Positions 20,614-29,977 of a stretch of DNA of 64,000 nt are shown here, piece by piece. Under the pieces are notes generated by a model. That model saw nothing but the letters and a program-made list of their open reading frames with translations. It was not told where the DNA came from and searched no databases. Made by a program: the position numbers and the translations under genes. The DNA is from Candidatus Gastranaerophilales bacterium (GTDB taxonomy: Bacteria; Cyanobacteriota; Vampirovibrionia; Gastranaerophilales; Gastranaerophilaceae), in NCBI GenBank assembly GCA_944326525.1, contig CALVEG010000001.1, positions 372,001-436,000 of the forward strand, given 5' to 3'. Position 1 is the first letter of the stretch. The number at the start of each line of letters is the position of its first letter.

Positions 20614-21715
20614 ATGGAGACAGAATTAAAACAAATAATATCAAACATAAAACCCCGATATGAAAAGATAAAGGAGTGTCTTTGACCCGACAGTTCTAAA
20701 TGATGAATTGTCTGTATTAGAAAAGGATATGCAGAGCCCTGAAATTTGGTCAGATAAGGCAAAAGTTTCAAAGCTTGGTGCAAGAATAAGAGAAATAAAA
20801 GAAAATCTTGAAAGGCTTTCAACATGGCAAGGGGTAATAGAAGATTCAGAAGTATCACTAGAGGTAGGTGATATGGAGCTCATAGCCGAGAGTTTAGAGA
20901 GCGTAAAAAGAGTTGAAAAAGATATTGATAGTTTTGAAATTCGATTAATGTTGAGTGGTGAGTATGACGAAGCGGACGCCATATTAACAATAAATGCAGG
21001 TGCTGGCGGAACTGATGCTCAAGACTGGGCAAGTATGTTATTAAGAATGTATATGCGATGGGCTGAAAATCGAGGCTGGAAGGTAGATCTTCTTGATAAA
21101 TTAGACGGTGAAGAAGCAGGGATAAAATCAGCAACGATAAAAATTTCAGGTAAATACGCTTTTGGATATGCAAAAGCGGAAAAAGGAGTTCACAGGTTGG
21201 TGAGGATATCACCATTTAATGCAAACGGAAAACGTCAGACAAGCTTTGCATCATTAGAAGTATCTCCGATAATAGAAGATTTTGAAAAAACAATAGATAT
21301 TCCGCCGGAAGAATTGGAGATAGACACAATGCGTTCAGGCGGTGCCGGCGGGCAGAATGTTAATAAAGTAGAAACAGCGGTAAGAATATTGCACAAACCG
21401 ACAGGCATTGTTGTAAAGTGTCAGCAGGAACGCTCACAGTTGCAGAATAAAGAAAATGCAATGCAGATTCTAGCTTCAAAACTTCTTGCGATAAGACAGG
21501 CGGAGCATGAGAAAAAACTTGCAGAATTAAAGGGCGAAAATGTAGATATAAACTTTGGCTCCCAAATTCGTTCGTATGTATTCCATCCTTATAAAATGGT
21601 AAAGGATCATAGAACAGGCTGCGAAGTTGGAAATGTTGATGCTGTAATGGACGGAGATATTGATGTTTTTGTAGACAGTTACCTGAAAAGTCAAGCTTCT
21701 TCAAATAGAGCCTAA
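20614..21715 (+). CDS. prfB: Peptide chain release factor 2, with programmed +1 frameshift
   Basis: RF2 reads UGA and UAA stop codons. The gene is in two frames. A 23-codon first part starts at ATG 20614 (after CAGGAT) and ends at CTT TGA (TGA at 20683-20685). Translation then shifts +1, skipping base 20683, and continues GAC CCG ACA to 21715, giving 366 residues, the normal RF2 length. The GGQ catalytic loop is in [19 protein letters not shown]. The shift is the classic autoregulatory device: low RF2 causes pausing at its own UGA and so frameshifting. Annotation as a single open frame would miss the first 23 codons. It overlaps the convergent PHP gene by 4 bp. Confidence 0.97.
20671..20686 (+). 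other. RF2 programmed frameshift site
   Basis: AAGGAGTGTCTTTGAC: an internal Shine-Dalgarno-like AAGGAG, then CTT in the P site and TGA followed by C, a weak stop context. It has the same architecture as the E. coli site. Confidence 0.95.
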
Positions 21716-22353
21716 TTTAGTTTAAGAGAAGTTTCGTGGCAGTCAGTGCCGCCGGTTTTAATAAGATTGTATTTTTCTGCAGCTTTTTTGAAAGTTTCTT
21801 CGTTGTGGAATTTTAAAATGCCTCTAAGTCTAGGGTAAGGGTAATAAATTTCAATACCGTCAAGCCCGAGGTTTACAAGTTTTTTAACAAATCTTTCAGG
21901 TGATAGACACCAGCAGCAAGCAGGGTGCGCAAGTACAGCGATTCCACCTGCCTGATGAATGCTGTCAATTAATTTTTTAAGATTTCTTTTAGAGAAAAGT
22001 CTTGCAATATCAGATTCTTTTTCAGAATCAGATGAGAAAAACTTTTTAAATTCAGGGTGATTGCGATCAGCTCCGTAAGATAAAAGATGCATAAATACAT
22101 ACCCGCACCAGACGTCAAATTCGGCTCCTGGAATTAAAATCTGCGAAGAAGCTTTTGGTGATTTGTCGTAACCTTTCATTGTGTTGTGATCGGTTATTGA
22201 AATATATTTAAAACCAAGTTTTTCTGCTTCTTCTACAAGGGTTGAGAAATCGCCTTTCCCGTCAGAAAAAGTTGAGTGAATGTGCAGGTTCACACGATTT
22301 TGTTTGAAGTCTTCTTCTGTTAAATTTTTAATTAAGTTTTTGAAATTTTTCAT
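21712..22353 (-). CDS. PHP-domain phosphoesterase-like protein
   Basis: 213 residues from ATG 22353. An in-frame run upstream to 22482 overlaps the divergent gene and is not needed. The PHP metal-binding motifs are present: [36 protein letters not shown] and GGTDCHE. Small PHP proteins of this type hydrolyse phosphoesters (for example nucleoside 3',5'-bisphosphates or 5'-3' RNA); the exact substrate is not visible. No clear ribosome site. It converges on prfB with a 4-bp overlap of stop regions. Confidence 0.85.
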   Translation of the reverse strand: MKNFKNLIKNLTEEDFKQNRVNLHIHSTFSDGKGDFSTLVEEAEKLGFKYISITDHNTMKGYDKSPKASSQILIPGAEFDVWCGYVFMHLLSYGADRNHPEFKKFFSSDSEKESDIARLFSKRNLKKLIDSIHQAGGIAVLAHPACCWCLSPERFVKKLVNLGLDGIEIYYPYPRLRGILKFHNEETFKKAAEKYNLIKTGGTDCHETSLKLN

Positions 22354-22405
22354 TGTTTTTGTAAATATATTTGTAATAAAATTATTATACAACAAAGGAG
22401 TGTGT

Positions 22406-23377
22406 ATGGCGAAGAATAAGTTGAGTGAGAGTATTTGGGGAGTTTTAGGCGAAGGGCTTAAACTATATTGTATACATTTCAAAAAGTATTCTCAATATAT
22501 GTTATTCCCTGTATTGGGGCAATTTGTAGGGTTATTTTGGGTGTTTGGAACCAGCTGGATTTTTAGTCAAAATTTAGATTATTTAACCAGAGAAATTCCG
22601 GCGTTAGATAGTTTTGGAACAGTTATGATATGTTTAATGCTTATCACGCTTCCGGGATTAATTTTGTGGATGAAAGCATTCTGGGATTATTTGGTAGCTT
22701 ATGGGGCTTTAAACTCAATGACTGAGGCTGCGATGTCAACCGGAAAAATTTATGATTTTCCTGCATATAATGCCGTTGTAACCAGAAGAGCAGCAAGTTT
22801 TATCGGAATTTGGCTTTTGTTCAGTTTGTTTTCTATAGTATCAGTAATACCGTTTTTCTGGGTAATCGGGCTAATATTCTTTGTTTATTTTGTTTTGATA
22901 TTTCAGGTGTTTACATTCGAGGAGGATGTTTCACCATCTGGATGTTTTAAAAGAAGTTTGATGCTTATAAAAGGAAATTTCGCAAGAACTTTAGCGATAA
23001 TGGTTGTTTTATTTGCATTAACTTATTATTTTTTAGAAATTGGAGTTTCAGTGATTTTTGATGCTTTAAAAATTTCAGATTTCTTTTATGGAATTTTAGA
23101 AGGCTGGGCATCAACAATTCCTGTAGATAGTATAAATTCAATTTTGGCCATGGGTGGTTCAACACAGATAACACCGCTTGATATTTCAAAATCGGTTGTA
23201 CAGCAAATTATTTTCTTTTTGGTTGTAGGTTTTACATTGCCGTTAAGAAGTGCTATCTGGACGTTGTGGTATAAAGTTTTAGGTGAGAAGGATGGAGTTC
23301 CGTTGAAAGTGTCGCATAAAAAGACAAAAAAATTGGATCCGGAAATTATAAAACGTGCTAAAGAAAAGGATGAATAA
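22406..23377 (+). CDS. Multi-pass membrane protein, first gene of the rph operon
   Basis: 323 residues from ATG 22406, preceded by AAAGGAG at five bases. About six hydrophobic segments in two groups, a basic C-terminus (KKTKKLDPEIIKRAKEKDE) and no catalytic motif. It is similar in layout to the protein at 19648-20502, and the two could be distant members of one family. It begins a tight same-strand run (gaps 14, 10, 33 and 20 bp) with a zinc ribbon, rph and two secreted coiled-coil proteins. Confidence 0.65.
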   Translation: MAKNKLSESIWGVLGEGLKLYCIHFKKYSQYMLFPVLGQFVGLFWVFGTSWIFSQNLDYLTREIPALDSFGTVMICLMLITLPGLILWMKAFWDYLVAYGALNSMTEAAMSTGKIYDFPAYNAVVTRRAASFIGIWLLFSLFSIVSVIPFFWVIGLIFFVYFVLIFQVFTFEEDVSPSGCFKRSLMLIKGNFARTLAIMVVLFALTYYFLEIGVSVIFDALKISDFFYGILEGWASTIPVDSINSILAMGGSTQITPLDISKSVVQQIIFFLVVGFTLPLRSAIWTLWYKVLGEKDGVPLKVSHKKTKKLDPEIIKRAKEKDE

Positions 23378-23391
23378 AAGGTTAAAAATTA

Positions 23392-23607
23392 ATGTTTATT
23401 TGCAAAAATTGTAAGTCAATCGATAAATTTGAGTTGATGTTTTCGCCGGATTACAAGGGTGAAAGACGATTTGCGCAAAAATACAACGATAAAGGTGAAA
23501 TAGAAATATCAGTAGACGGTTATACTTTTATACCTGATTTAAGGTTTATGAATGAGCATGCTGTATGCAGATATTGCGGTCAGATATATATGTGGGATTA
23601 TGAGTGA
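23392..23607 (+). CDS. Small zinc-ribbon protein
   Basis: 71 residues with CKNC (Cys 4 and 7) and CRYC (Cys 59 and 62), a classic two-knuckle zinc ribbon, joined by a beta-rich middle. It sits 14 bp after the membrane protein and 10 bp before rph, so it is almost certainly co-transcribed with the RNase. A role as an RNA- or protein-binding adaptor is possible but unproven. Confidence 0.75.
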   Translation: MFICKNCKSIDKFELMFSPDYKGERRFAQKYNDKGEIEISVDGYTFIPDLRFMNEHAVCRYCGQIYMWDYE

Positions 23608-23617
23608 GGATAAAATA

Positions 23618-24319
23618 ATGAGAACAAGCAGAAAAAATAATGAACTAAGAGAAATTAAATTTACAAGAAATTACACAAAACATGCAATGGGCAGTGTATT
23701 AACGGAATTTGGAGATACAAAAGTTATAGTAACAGCATCTGTTGAGCAGGGCAAGCCAAAATGGATGGATAAGGAAGAACAAAGAGGCTGGTTAACGGCG
23801 GAATATTCTTTGCTACCTGCATCAACCAATACAAGGTGCCAAAGAGAAAGAATGAAAATATCAGGAAGAACTCAAGAGATACAAAGGTTAATCGGCAGAA
23901 GCTTAAGAGCATGTATAGATTTGGAAAAAATTCCTGACTTAACTATAACAATAGATGCTGATGTAATACAAGCTGATGGAGGCACAAGAACAGCAAGTAT
24001 TTGCGGGGGGTATTTAGCTCTTAAGGATGCTGTAGAAAAGCTTATGAAAGATGGAATAATAAAAGAAAATCCGATAATAGAGCCTGTTGCAGCTATTTCA
24101 GCGGGAATTGTAAATGGTGAATTGTTGCTTGATTTGGAGTATGAAGAAGATTCTCACGCTCAAGTTGATTCTAATGTAGTTTTGCCAAAAAGCGGAAAAA
24201 TAATAGAATTTCAAACAACAGCAGAGGGAGATCCTTATCCGGAAGATATGTTGATGGAAATATTCAAGATTGCAAAATCAGGAATAGAAAAAATTATTGC
24301 GAAATACGATTCAATTTAG
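23618..24319 (+). CDS. rph: Ribonuclease PH
   Basis: RNase PH trims the 3' ends of tRNA precursors by phosphorolysis. 233 residues from ATG 23618, preceded by GAGGA. Conserved MRTSRKNNELREIKFTRN, GWLTAEYSLLP, RTQEIQRLIGRSLR, DADVIQADGGTRTASICGGY and DLEYEEDSHAQVD are all present. The usual length is about 238. Together with pnp, a second phosphorolytic RNase is in the window. Confidence 0.97.
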   Translation: MRTSRKNNELREIKFTRNYTKHAMGSVLTEFGDTKVIVTASVEQGKPKWMDKEEQRGWLTAEYSLLPASTNTRCQRERMKISGRTQEIQRLIGRSLRACIDLEKIPDLTITIDADVIQADGGTRTASICGGYLALKDAVEKLMKDGIIKENPIIEPVAAISAGIVNGELLLDLEYEEDSHAQVDSNVVLPKSGKIIEFQTTAEGDPYPEDMLMEIFKIAKSGIEKIIAKYDSI

Positions 24320-24352
24320 TATAATGATGAAATAGTGAAAGGAGATATGTTT

Positions 24353-25033
24353 ATGAAAAAACTCTTAATCCTGTCAATGGTTTTGGTTATGAGTGCAGGA
24401 GCAAACGTATGGGCAGATGAAAATGATACATATATGGATCAACTTTTGGAACAGCATACAAAAAGGATAACGGAAACAGAACAGAAGTTAAATCAAGAAA
24501 TGGATGAAGCCCAGACTGAGATTGAAATGCAGATTCAAGAAAAAAATGAAGCTGTAGGAAAAGAGCTGGAAAATATCCAAACACAAAAGGAAGAACAAAA
24601 AGAACAAATTCAACAAAAAATTGAAGATGCGCAAAAAACAATAGAAGAGAATCGTAAAGAACAAAATGAAGCAATAGAGAATAAGCTGGAATCTTTGGAA
24701 CAACAAAGAGAAGATGCCAGCGAGGCAATTAAACAGAAAATAGAAGATAATCAAAAATCAATAGATGCCAAGAAAGAAGAACAAAATAAATTAATAGAAA
24801 AAAAACTGGAAGAACTCCAATTGCAAAAAGAGCAGCAAGAAGCAGAAAGAGCAAAACAAATAGAAGCATTTCAACAAAAACAAGAAGCTCAAAAGCAAGA
24901 GTTTAATAAAAAGTTAAATGATATAGATAAGGCCATAGAGAATGCAAAACAAAAAGGCCAAGAAGCATCAAAGACAAGACAACAAAAAATAGAAAATAAA
25001 AAACAGTTGTTTAATCAGTTAATTTCCGAGTAG
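24353..25033 (+). CDS. Secreted long coiled-coil protein
   Basis: 226 residues from ATG 24353 (AAAGGAG eight bases upstream; earlier GTG and ATG codons are too close to it). Signal peptide MKKLLILSMVLVMSAGANVWA. The rest is one long Glu/Gln/Lys-rich coiled coil with a repeat of about 28 residues (EEQKEQIQQKIEDAQKTIEE, then EQNEAIENKLESL and so on). No enzymatic motif. Together with the next gene, which has the same signal-plus-charged-helix plan, it may form a periplasmic filament or spacer. Family unknown. Confidence 0.75.
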   Translation: MKKLLILSMVLVMSAGANVWADENDTYMDQLLEQHTKRITETEQKLNQEMDEAQTEIEMQIQEKNEAVGKELENIQTQKEEQKEQIQQKIEDAQKTIEENRKEQNEAIENKLESLEQQREDASEAIKQKIEDNQKSIDAKKEEQNKLIEKKLEELQLQKEQQEAERAKQIEAFQQKQEAQKQEFNKKLNDIDKAIENAKQKGQEASKTRQQKIENKKQLFNQLISE

Positions 25034-25053
25034 GAAAAGAAAGGAATGGAAAA

Positions 25054-25350
25054 ATGAAAAAAGGAATTGTAGCATTACTAGCTTTAATTATGTTGAGTTC
25101 AACTGCTGTGTATGCGTCAGATACACCTATTTCAGACTGGATTAACAGTAAGACTTCAAAGATAACTCAGAAAGAAAAATCAGCATCTCAAAAAGCAGCA
25201 GAAAGAGAGAAAAAACGTCAAGAAAAAATTCAAAAGCAAAAACAAAAACAAGCAGAAGCAAAGAAAAAAGCAGAGCAGAAACAAGCAGAACGTAAAAAGA
25301 AAGTAGAAACAAAGAAAAAACAATGGAAAGATCTTTTTACATTTGACTAA
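25054..25350 (+). CDS. Small secreted basic helical protein
   Basis: 98 residues. Signal peptide MKKGIVALLALIMLSSTAVYA, then a short acidic or neutral part (SDTPISDWINSKTSK), a strongly basic Lys/Gln/Ala helix and the end KKKQWKDLFTFD. The last gene of the rph operon, 20 bp after the acidic coiled-coil protein. Opposite charge (basic here, acidic there) suggests that the two exported helices may bind each other. Both end in a similar K-K-Q-x(2,3)-L tail. Confidence 0.7.
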   Translation: MKKGIVALLALIMLSSTAVYASDTPISDWINSKTSKITQKEKSASQKAAEREKKRQEKIQKQKQKQAEAKKKAEQKQAERKKKVETKKKQWKDLFTFD

Positions 25351-25369
25351 TCAAAAATAGTTAAATTAG

Positions 25370-25402
25370 AGGGGAACCGATATTAATTCGGTTCCCTTTT
25401 TT
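25370..25402 (+). terminator. Intrinsic terminator of the rph operon
   Basis: GGGAACCGA/TCGGTTCCC 9-bp stem with a seven-base loop, followed by six T. Confidence 0.92.
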
Positions 25403-25453
25403 AGTGGAAAATAAATAAAAAGTGTGCTAAAATTGTCTTAGGATTAAAAGAAA

Positions 25454-27067
25454 ATGTTAAAAACAGAAACTAAAATTTTAACAGCCTCGCAAATTCTGGT
25501 TAAGACTTTACAAAAGTTGGGAATACAGAATATTTTTGGATATCCAGGGAGTACAGTTTTAGATTTTTATGAAGAGTTGCAAAATTCAACAATTAAGCAT
25601 TATCTAATGCAATGTGAGCAAGGAGTTATTCATGCTGCGGAGGGATATTCAAGGATTAGCGCTAACTGTGGAGTTGGGGTTGTTACAGCAGGCCCTGGTG
25701 CGTTGAATACTGTAACAGGTTTAGCCAATGCTTATAAAGATGGTTTTCCCTTATTATTAATTGCAGGGGATATAAATTCGTCACTTAATGGAAAGGATGC
25801 TTTTCAAGAGGTTAATTTCCCTGAAGTCGTAAAACATTGTGTGAAGTCAGTATTTAAAATTTCTGATGTTGAAGAAATAGAAAGTTCTATATTGCAAGCG
25901 TATTTAATAGCAATGAGCGGGAAAAAAGGTCCTGTTGTAATAGATATTCCTTCAGATATTTTCTTGCAAAAAACAGAATATAAAGATTTAGGTCTGCCTA
26001 TGGATAAGGTAGATGTGTTGTCAGATATAGATGTTTCAAGAGCTTTGGAAATTCTTAAAAATGCAAAATCTCCGGTAATTGTTTGCGGCGGAGGTGTTGT
26101 TCATTCAAAAGCTTCAAAAGAATTGGTTCGGCTTGCTGAAGTGTTAAATATTCCTGTTGTTACGACAATGATGGGGGTAGGCGCTTTCCCATCAACAAAC
26201 AGTCTTTGTGCTGGCATGATAGGTGTTTTTGGGCACAAGTTAGCTAACAATTTGTTAAAAACATCTGACACAATTCTTGTTTTAGGGGCAAGGTTTAATG
26301 ACAGAGTTTTAACACAGTCAGAAATGGATGATTTAAATAGCAAAACAATAATTCAGGTTGACATAAATTCTAAAGAACTTATACGAAATTTATCTTCTGA
26401 TTTAGCGTTGAATGCAGACATAAAAATGTTTTTGAATTCTCTGTTAGCAAAAATTGAAGCTGATGCAGACGGTGATTTTAATTATGAATATGAATGTAGT
26501 TTAGATAAGGATTTTTTTGAAGATGAGAACAAAGTTACCTCAAAATCGGTTGCAAAAGCGATAAACAATGTAGCACAGGGAATTGTAATTGCAACTGATG
26601 TTGGACAGCATCAGATTTCAGTTATAAAAAACTTTAAATTTGAATTTCCAGGGCAATTGCTGACCTCAGGTGGACTTGGTACGATGGGATTTGGCTTTGG
26701 TGCAGCTATTGGTGCATCTGTTGCGATGGGCAAAAAGCCTGTAATCCTTTTTACAGGAGATGGTTCTTTTCAGATGAGTCTTGCAGAACTTGCAGTTTGC
26801 AAACGTTACGAAATTCCTGTTAAAATTTTTATAATGAATAACGGTGAACTTGGACTTGTTCGTCAGCTGCAAGATGAATTGTATGACGGAAGACATCCTG
26901 AGGCTTCACTCTGCAATCCGGATTTTGTAAAGCTGTCTGAAAGTTATGGAATAAAAGCTGAAAGAGTTGAAAATTATTCAGAAATTTTACCGGCTATAGA
27001 GCGAGCAATTAATGAAAAAGCTCCATATTTGGTGGATTTTATTTTGGCGGATAATGAGGTTGTTTAA
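25454..27067 (+). CDS. ilvB: Acetolactate synthase large subunit-like ThDP enzyme
   Basis: 537 residues. The pattern is that of acetohydroxyacid synthase: FGYPGSTVLDFYEEL, catalytic Glu in QCEQGVIHAAEGYSR, GPGALNTVTGLANAY and the ThDP site GDGSFQMSLAELAVC...NNGELGLV. It condenses pyruvate to acetolactate for valine/leucine synthesis, or for acetoin formation if it is the catabolic form. No regulatory subunit (ilvN) or ilvC lies adjacent, so the role is not settled by context. It has a weak upstream ribosome site and converges on the glycosylase gene with a 4-bp overlap. Confidence 0.85.
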   Translation: MLKTETKILTASQILVKTLQKLGIQNIFGYPGSTVLDFYEELQNSTIKHYLMQCEQGVIHAAEGYSRISANCGVGVVTAGPGALNTVTGLANAYKDGFPLLLIAGDINSSLNGKDAFQEVNFPEVVKHCVKSVFKISDVEEIESSILQAYLIAMSGKKGPVVIDIPSDIFLQKTEYKDLGLPMDKVDVLSDIDVSRALEILKNAKSPVIVCGGGVVHSKASKELVRLAEVLNIPVVTTMMGVGAFPSTNSLCAGMIGVFGHKLANNLLKTSDTILVLGARFNDRVLTQSEMDDLNSKTIIQVDINSKELIRNLSSDLALNADIKMFLNSLLAKIEADADGDFNYEYECSLDKDFFEDENKVTSKSVAKAINNVAQGIVIATDVGQHQISVIKNFKFEFPGQLLTSGGLGTMGFGFGAAIGASVAMGKKPVILFTGDGSFQMSLAELAVCKRYEIPVKIFIMNNGELGLVRQLQDELYDGRHPEASLCNPDFVKLSESYGIKAERVENYSEILPAIERAINEKAPYLVDFILADNEVV

Positions 27068-27663
27068 TCCATTTGATCATACACCCGTCGAATTTCTTTG
27101 ATATCTTGCCACATTTGCCACTTAGGGCTGCCTTTTTCTCTGGAATCATTTCTTAAAAGATAAGACGGATGATAAATCGGCATCATTTTAGAAAAGTTTG
27201 GGCCTTCATACCATTTGCCTCGAATTTTTGTAATCCCTTGTGTTGTGCCGAGCATTGCGTGTGCAGCAATTCTTCCGCAAAGGAGAATTATCTTAGGTTT
27301 TAGAATTTCAATTTGGGCATTCAAATATTCTCTGCAAGCAGTTTCTTCTTCTGGTAGAGGATCTCGGTTTTCAGGCGGGCGACATTTTAGGGTGTTACAG
27401 ATGTATAAGTGCTCTTTTCTTGAAAATCCGACAGATGCCAGAATTTTGTCCAAAAGCTGACCAGCTTTACCGACAAAAGGTTCTCCCTGCTGATCTTCAT
27501 AAAACCCTGGAGCTTCACCGATAAGCATCATTTTATGATTTGGAATCCCGCCTGAAAATACGACATTTGTTCGGGTTTTTGAAAGCGGACATTTTGTACA
27601 GTGCAAACATTTATCTTTTGTTTGTTCAAGTTCAGCTTTTTCTTTTTCCGATAATAATGTCAT
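27064..27663 (-). CDS. Family 4 uracil-DNA glycosylase
   Basis: Removes uracil from DNA. 199 residues. Motif A is GEAPGFYEDQQGEPFVGKAGQ and motif B is HPSYLLRN. The four Cys of the [4Fe-4S] cluster are visible: C22 and C25 in HCTKCPL, one in NTLKCRPPENRDP and one in TACREYL. This iron-sulphur type is common in anaerobes and thermophiles. A single gene; its stop overlaps the convergent ilvB-like stop. Confidence 0.94.
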   Translation of the reverse strand: MTLLSEKEKAELEQTKDKCLHCTKCPLSKTRTNVVFSGGIPNHKMMLIGEAPGFYEDQQGEPFVGKAGQLLDKILASVGFSRKEHLYICNTLKCRPPENRDPLPEEETACREYLNAQIEILKPKIILLCGRIAAHAMLGTTQGITKIRGKWYEGPNFSKMMPIYHPSYLLRNDSREKGSPKWQMWQDIKEIRRVYDQMD

Positions 27664-27688
27664 ATCAGTCCTTTTTGTGTTTTATTCG

Positions 27689-29017
27689 TTATTTTTCTGG
27701 AACTAAAACCGAAATAACACAGTTATTAATATCAAGATATTTTTTAATTGTTTCGTTTAAGTCATCAACAGTAACACTATCAAGGTCTGCAAGATATTGT
27801 TCTACAAGTTTTAAGTCCTCGCAAACAGTCATATAGTAGCCAATTGTTTCTCCGATTTCAGAAACGGTTTCTGTTGAGTATGCAAAGCGTGTTTTTATTC
27901 TTTTTTTAGCTTTTTCAAGTTCTTTTTCCGTAATTCTTTTTTCTGTTAGGTTTTTAAGTTCTGCTTTTATTAAATCAAGAGCAGTATCTTTACCTTCAGG
28001 TTTGAAGTTTGCTTGAATAAAGAAATTATCACCGTCTTTAAATTGATAATGTTCAGAACTTACCATATTAAATAATGCATCATCTCTTTTTTCGATTAAA
28101 TTTTGGTACATTCTTGAACTTGTGCTGTCACCAAGAATTATGCTGATTAAATCAAGCTCGATAGAAGCTTTAATATCGCATGCTTTAGGTCCTAACCAGC
28201 CAAAAATTGCGTAAGAAGTGTTAACCTGTCCTGATGCTTCAAAATATTTTGTTTCTTGAACAGGTTTGTCAATAGAGTTTTCTTTTTTTGGAGCGTTAGG
28301 TCTGCCTTTGAAGTCAAATTCTTTTTCAACTTTTTTCAAAATATCTTCACTATTAAAATCTCCGACCACAATGGTTGTAATATTTTCAGGAGAATAGAAA
28401 GTTTTATAATAATTCATAATATCATCTCTTGTCACTTGCGAGATAATTTCTGGAGTTCCGATTACATCACGCTTGTATGGGTGAGAGGTGTACATATTAA
28501 AGTTGCAAGTGTTGTAAGCTTTTGTCCAAGGCTGATCCTTGCGCATTCTTATTTCTTCAATTACAACGTGGCGTTCGCGTTTTGTCTTAACTTCAGTTGA
28601 ATTCAAGTCAAAAGCGGGCCCGATTTCATCCTCCGGTAAAATGGGATCAAGCATCATATCAGCATGAAGTTCAATTGCAAGGTTAAGGTTTTCATTGTTA
28701 TCGCCTTTTGGAAGTGTTACATAATAAAAGGTATAATCTTTCCAAGTGGCAGCGTTTACGATAGCGCCTTTAGCTTCCAAAATTTTGTCAAATTCGCCTG
28801 CTTTATGTTTGTGAGTCCCTTTAAACATCAAATGTTCAAGAAAGTGCGAAATTCCGTTAATCCTGTCATCTTCATTAATGGAGCCTGTTTTAACCCAGGA
28901 ACTTACATTAACAAGTTCGCCTTCTTTATGAGCAAGTACAATTTTGTGTCCGTTTTCTCTTTCATAAATTTCTACTTCTTGTGTCAGATACGGATAATTA
29001 ACGGTTGATTTTTTCAT
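27689..29017 (-). CDS. M16 family zinc peptidase
   Basis: 442 residues, the length of a single pitrilysin-type subunit. The inverted zinc motif HFLEH is in GISHFLEHLMFKGT (about residue 62) with the distal Glu in the following helix. The C-terminal half is the usual inactive-like M16C domain. No signal peptide, so it is probably cytosolic, degrading peptides. GGAGAAAG precedes the ATG. Divergent from nanE. Confidence 0.93.
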   Translation of the reverse strand: MKKSTVNYPYLTQEVEIYERENGHKIVLAHKEGELVNVSSWVKTGSINEDDRINGISHFLEHLMFKGTHKHKAGEFDKILEAKGAIVNAATWKDYTFYYVTLPKGDNNENLNLAIELHADMMLDPILPEDEIGPAFDLNSTEVKTKRERHVVIEEIRMRKDQPWTKAYNTCNFNMYTSHPYKRDVIGTPEIISQVTRDDIMNYYKTFYSPENITTIVVGDFNSEDILKKVEKEFDFKGRPNAPKKENSIDKPVQETKYFEASGQVNTSYAIFGWLGPKACDIKASIELDLISIILGDSTSSRMYQNLIEKRDDALFNMVSSEHYQFKDGDNFFIQANFKPEGKDTALDLIKAELKNLTEKRITEKELEKAKKRIKTRFAYSTETVSEIGETIGYYMTVCEDLKLVEQYLADLDSVTVDDLNETIKKYLDINNCVISVLVPEK

Positions 29018-29104
29018 AAAACTTTCTCCAGATTTAGTATAAGGATAATTTAAATTTCTTCTTAATTATACAATAAAAAATTATTTTTGTAGTATCATGA
29101 TTAT

Positions 29105-29785
29105 ATGATTAATCGTTTGAAGAATAAGGTTGTGGTTTCAGTTCAGGCAATGCCTTCTGAACCTTTGTATTTAGAAAAGTGCATGGTTGCAATGATGAAG
29201 TCTGTTGTAAAAGGTGGTGCAGGCGGACTTAGAGTTGCGGGTGTAAGGGATGTTAAAAATGCCAAAAATCTTTTTGATATACCTGTTATAGGTATAACGA
29301 AGCCAGATGTTATTCCGCCAAATTGGCAGGAAATAGTTTATATTACACCTGAGTTGAAGGATGTAATATCTCTTGTTGAGGCGGGAGCAGATATTATAGC
29401 ATTTGACGGAACCCAAAGAAAGCGTCCGAATGGTGCGACTTTGGATGAAATTATAAAGTATATCAAAATAAATAAAAGGGTTTCAATGGCGGATATTTCA
29501 ACAGTAGAAGAAGGTATAAAAGCTGCAGAAGCAGGTGCGGATGTTTTATCGACTACACTTTCCGGATATACACTTGAGTCGCCTTTGAAAAATGATGGAC
29601 CCGATTTTGAATTATTAGAAGAACTTGTAAAGAAAGTTGATATTCCTGTTGTATTGGAAGGTCGGATTTGGGAGCCTGAAGAAGTCGACAGGGCTTTTGA
29701 ATTGGGTGCACATTGTGTAGTAATTGGCTCTGCTATTACAAGACCGCAGTTGATAACAAAGCGTTTTGTATGTAGAAATAAATAA
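29105..29785 (+). CDS. nanE: N-acetylmannosamine-6-phosphate 2-epimerase
   Basis: Converts ManNAc-6-P to GlcNAc-6-P in sialic acid and amino-sugar use. 226 residues, TIM-barrel. Family signatures include VVSVQAMPSEPL, GGAGGLRVAGV, GITKPD, IAFDGTQRKRPNG, DISTVEEG and VLEGRIWEPE. A TATCAT hexamer lies six bases before the ATG and there is no ribosome site, so the mRNA may be leaderless. The ROK kinase 190 bp downstream matches the pathway. No sialic acid lyase (nanA) or transporter is in the window. Confidence 0.93.
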   Translation: MINRLKNKVVVSVQAMPSEPLYLEKCMVAMMKSVVKGGAGGLRVAGVRDVKNAKNLFDIPVIGITKPDVIPPNWQEIVYITPELKDVISLVEAGADIIAFDGTQRKRPNGATLDEIIKYIKINKRVSMADISTVEEGIKAAEAGADVLSTTLSGYTLESPLKNDGPDFELLEELVKKVDIPVVLEGRIWEPEEVDRAFELGAHCVVIGSAITRPQLITKRFVCRNK

Positions 29786-29797
29786 GGGATTTGGGTT

Positions 29798-29977
29798 ATG
29801 AAAATTAGAATTATGTCAAATTATGATATCGCAAAGAATTTGATTCATATAATTAATGAGTCTGCGGCGCTTGCAAAAAAACAATTGGGATCTGAAAATC
29901 TTTCAGGTAAAGCTTCTAAAATTGGTAAAGATGTATCAGATGTTTTTGTTAAAAGTTCAGAAAAGGCCGGTAAGTAG
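29798..29977 (+). CDS. 59-residue protein between nanE and the ROK kinase
   Basis: Too short to be found by simple length filters but well supported. Its ATG is 12 bp after nanE, and its TAG is immediately followed by the ATG of the kinase with no gap. It is helical, with MKIRIMSNYDIAKNLIHIINE then a Lys/Ser-rich second half (KASKIGKDVSDVFVKSSEKAG). No family recognised. It could be a small regulator or subunit of the epimerase/kinase pair, or unrelated. Confidence 0.6.
   Translation: MKIRIMSNYDIAKNLIHIINESAALAKKQLGSENLSGKASKIGKDVSDVFVKSSEKAGK

Noticed and set aside
22354-22482. N-terminal extension of the PHP protein
   Set aside because: It overlaps the divergent gene's promoter and ribosome site and adds no conserved residue; conservation begins after ATG 22353.
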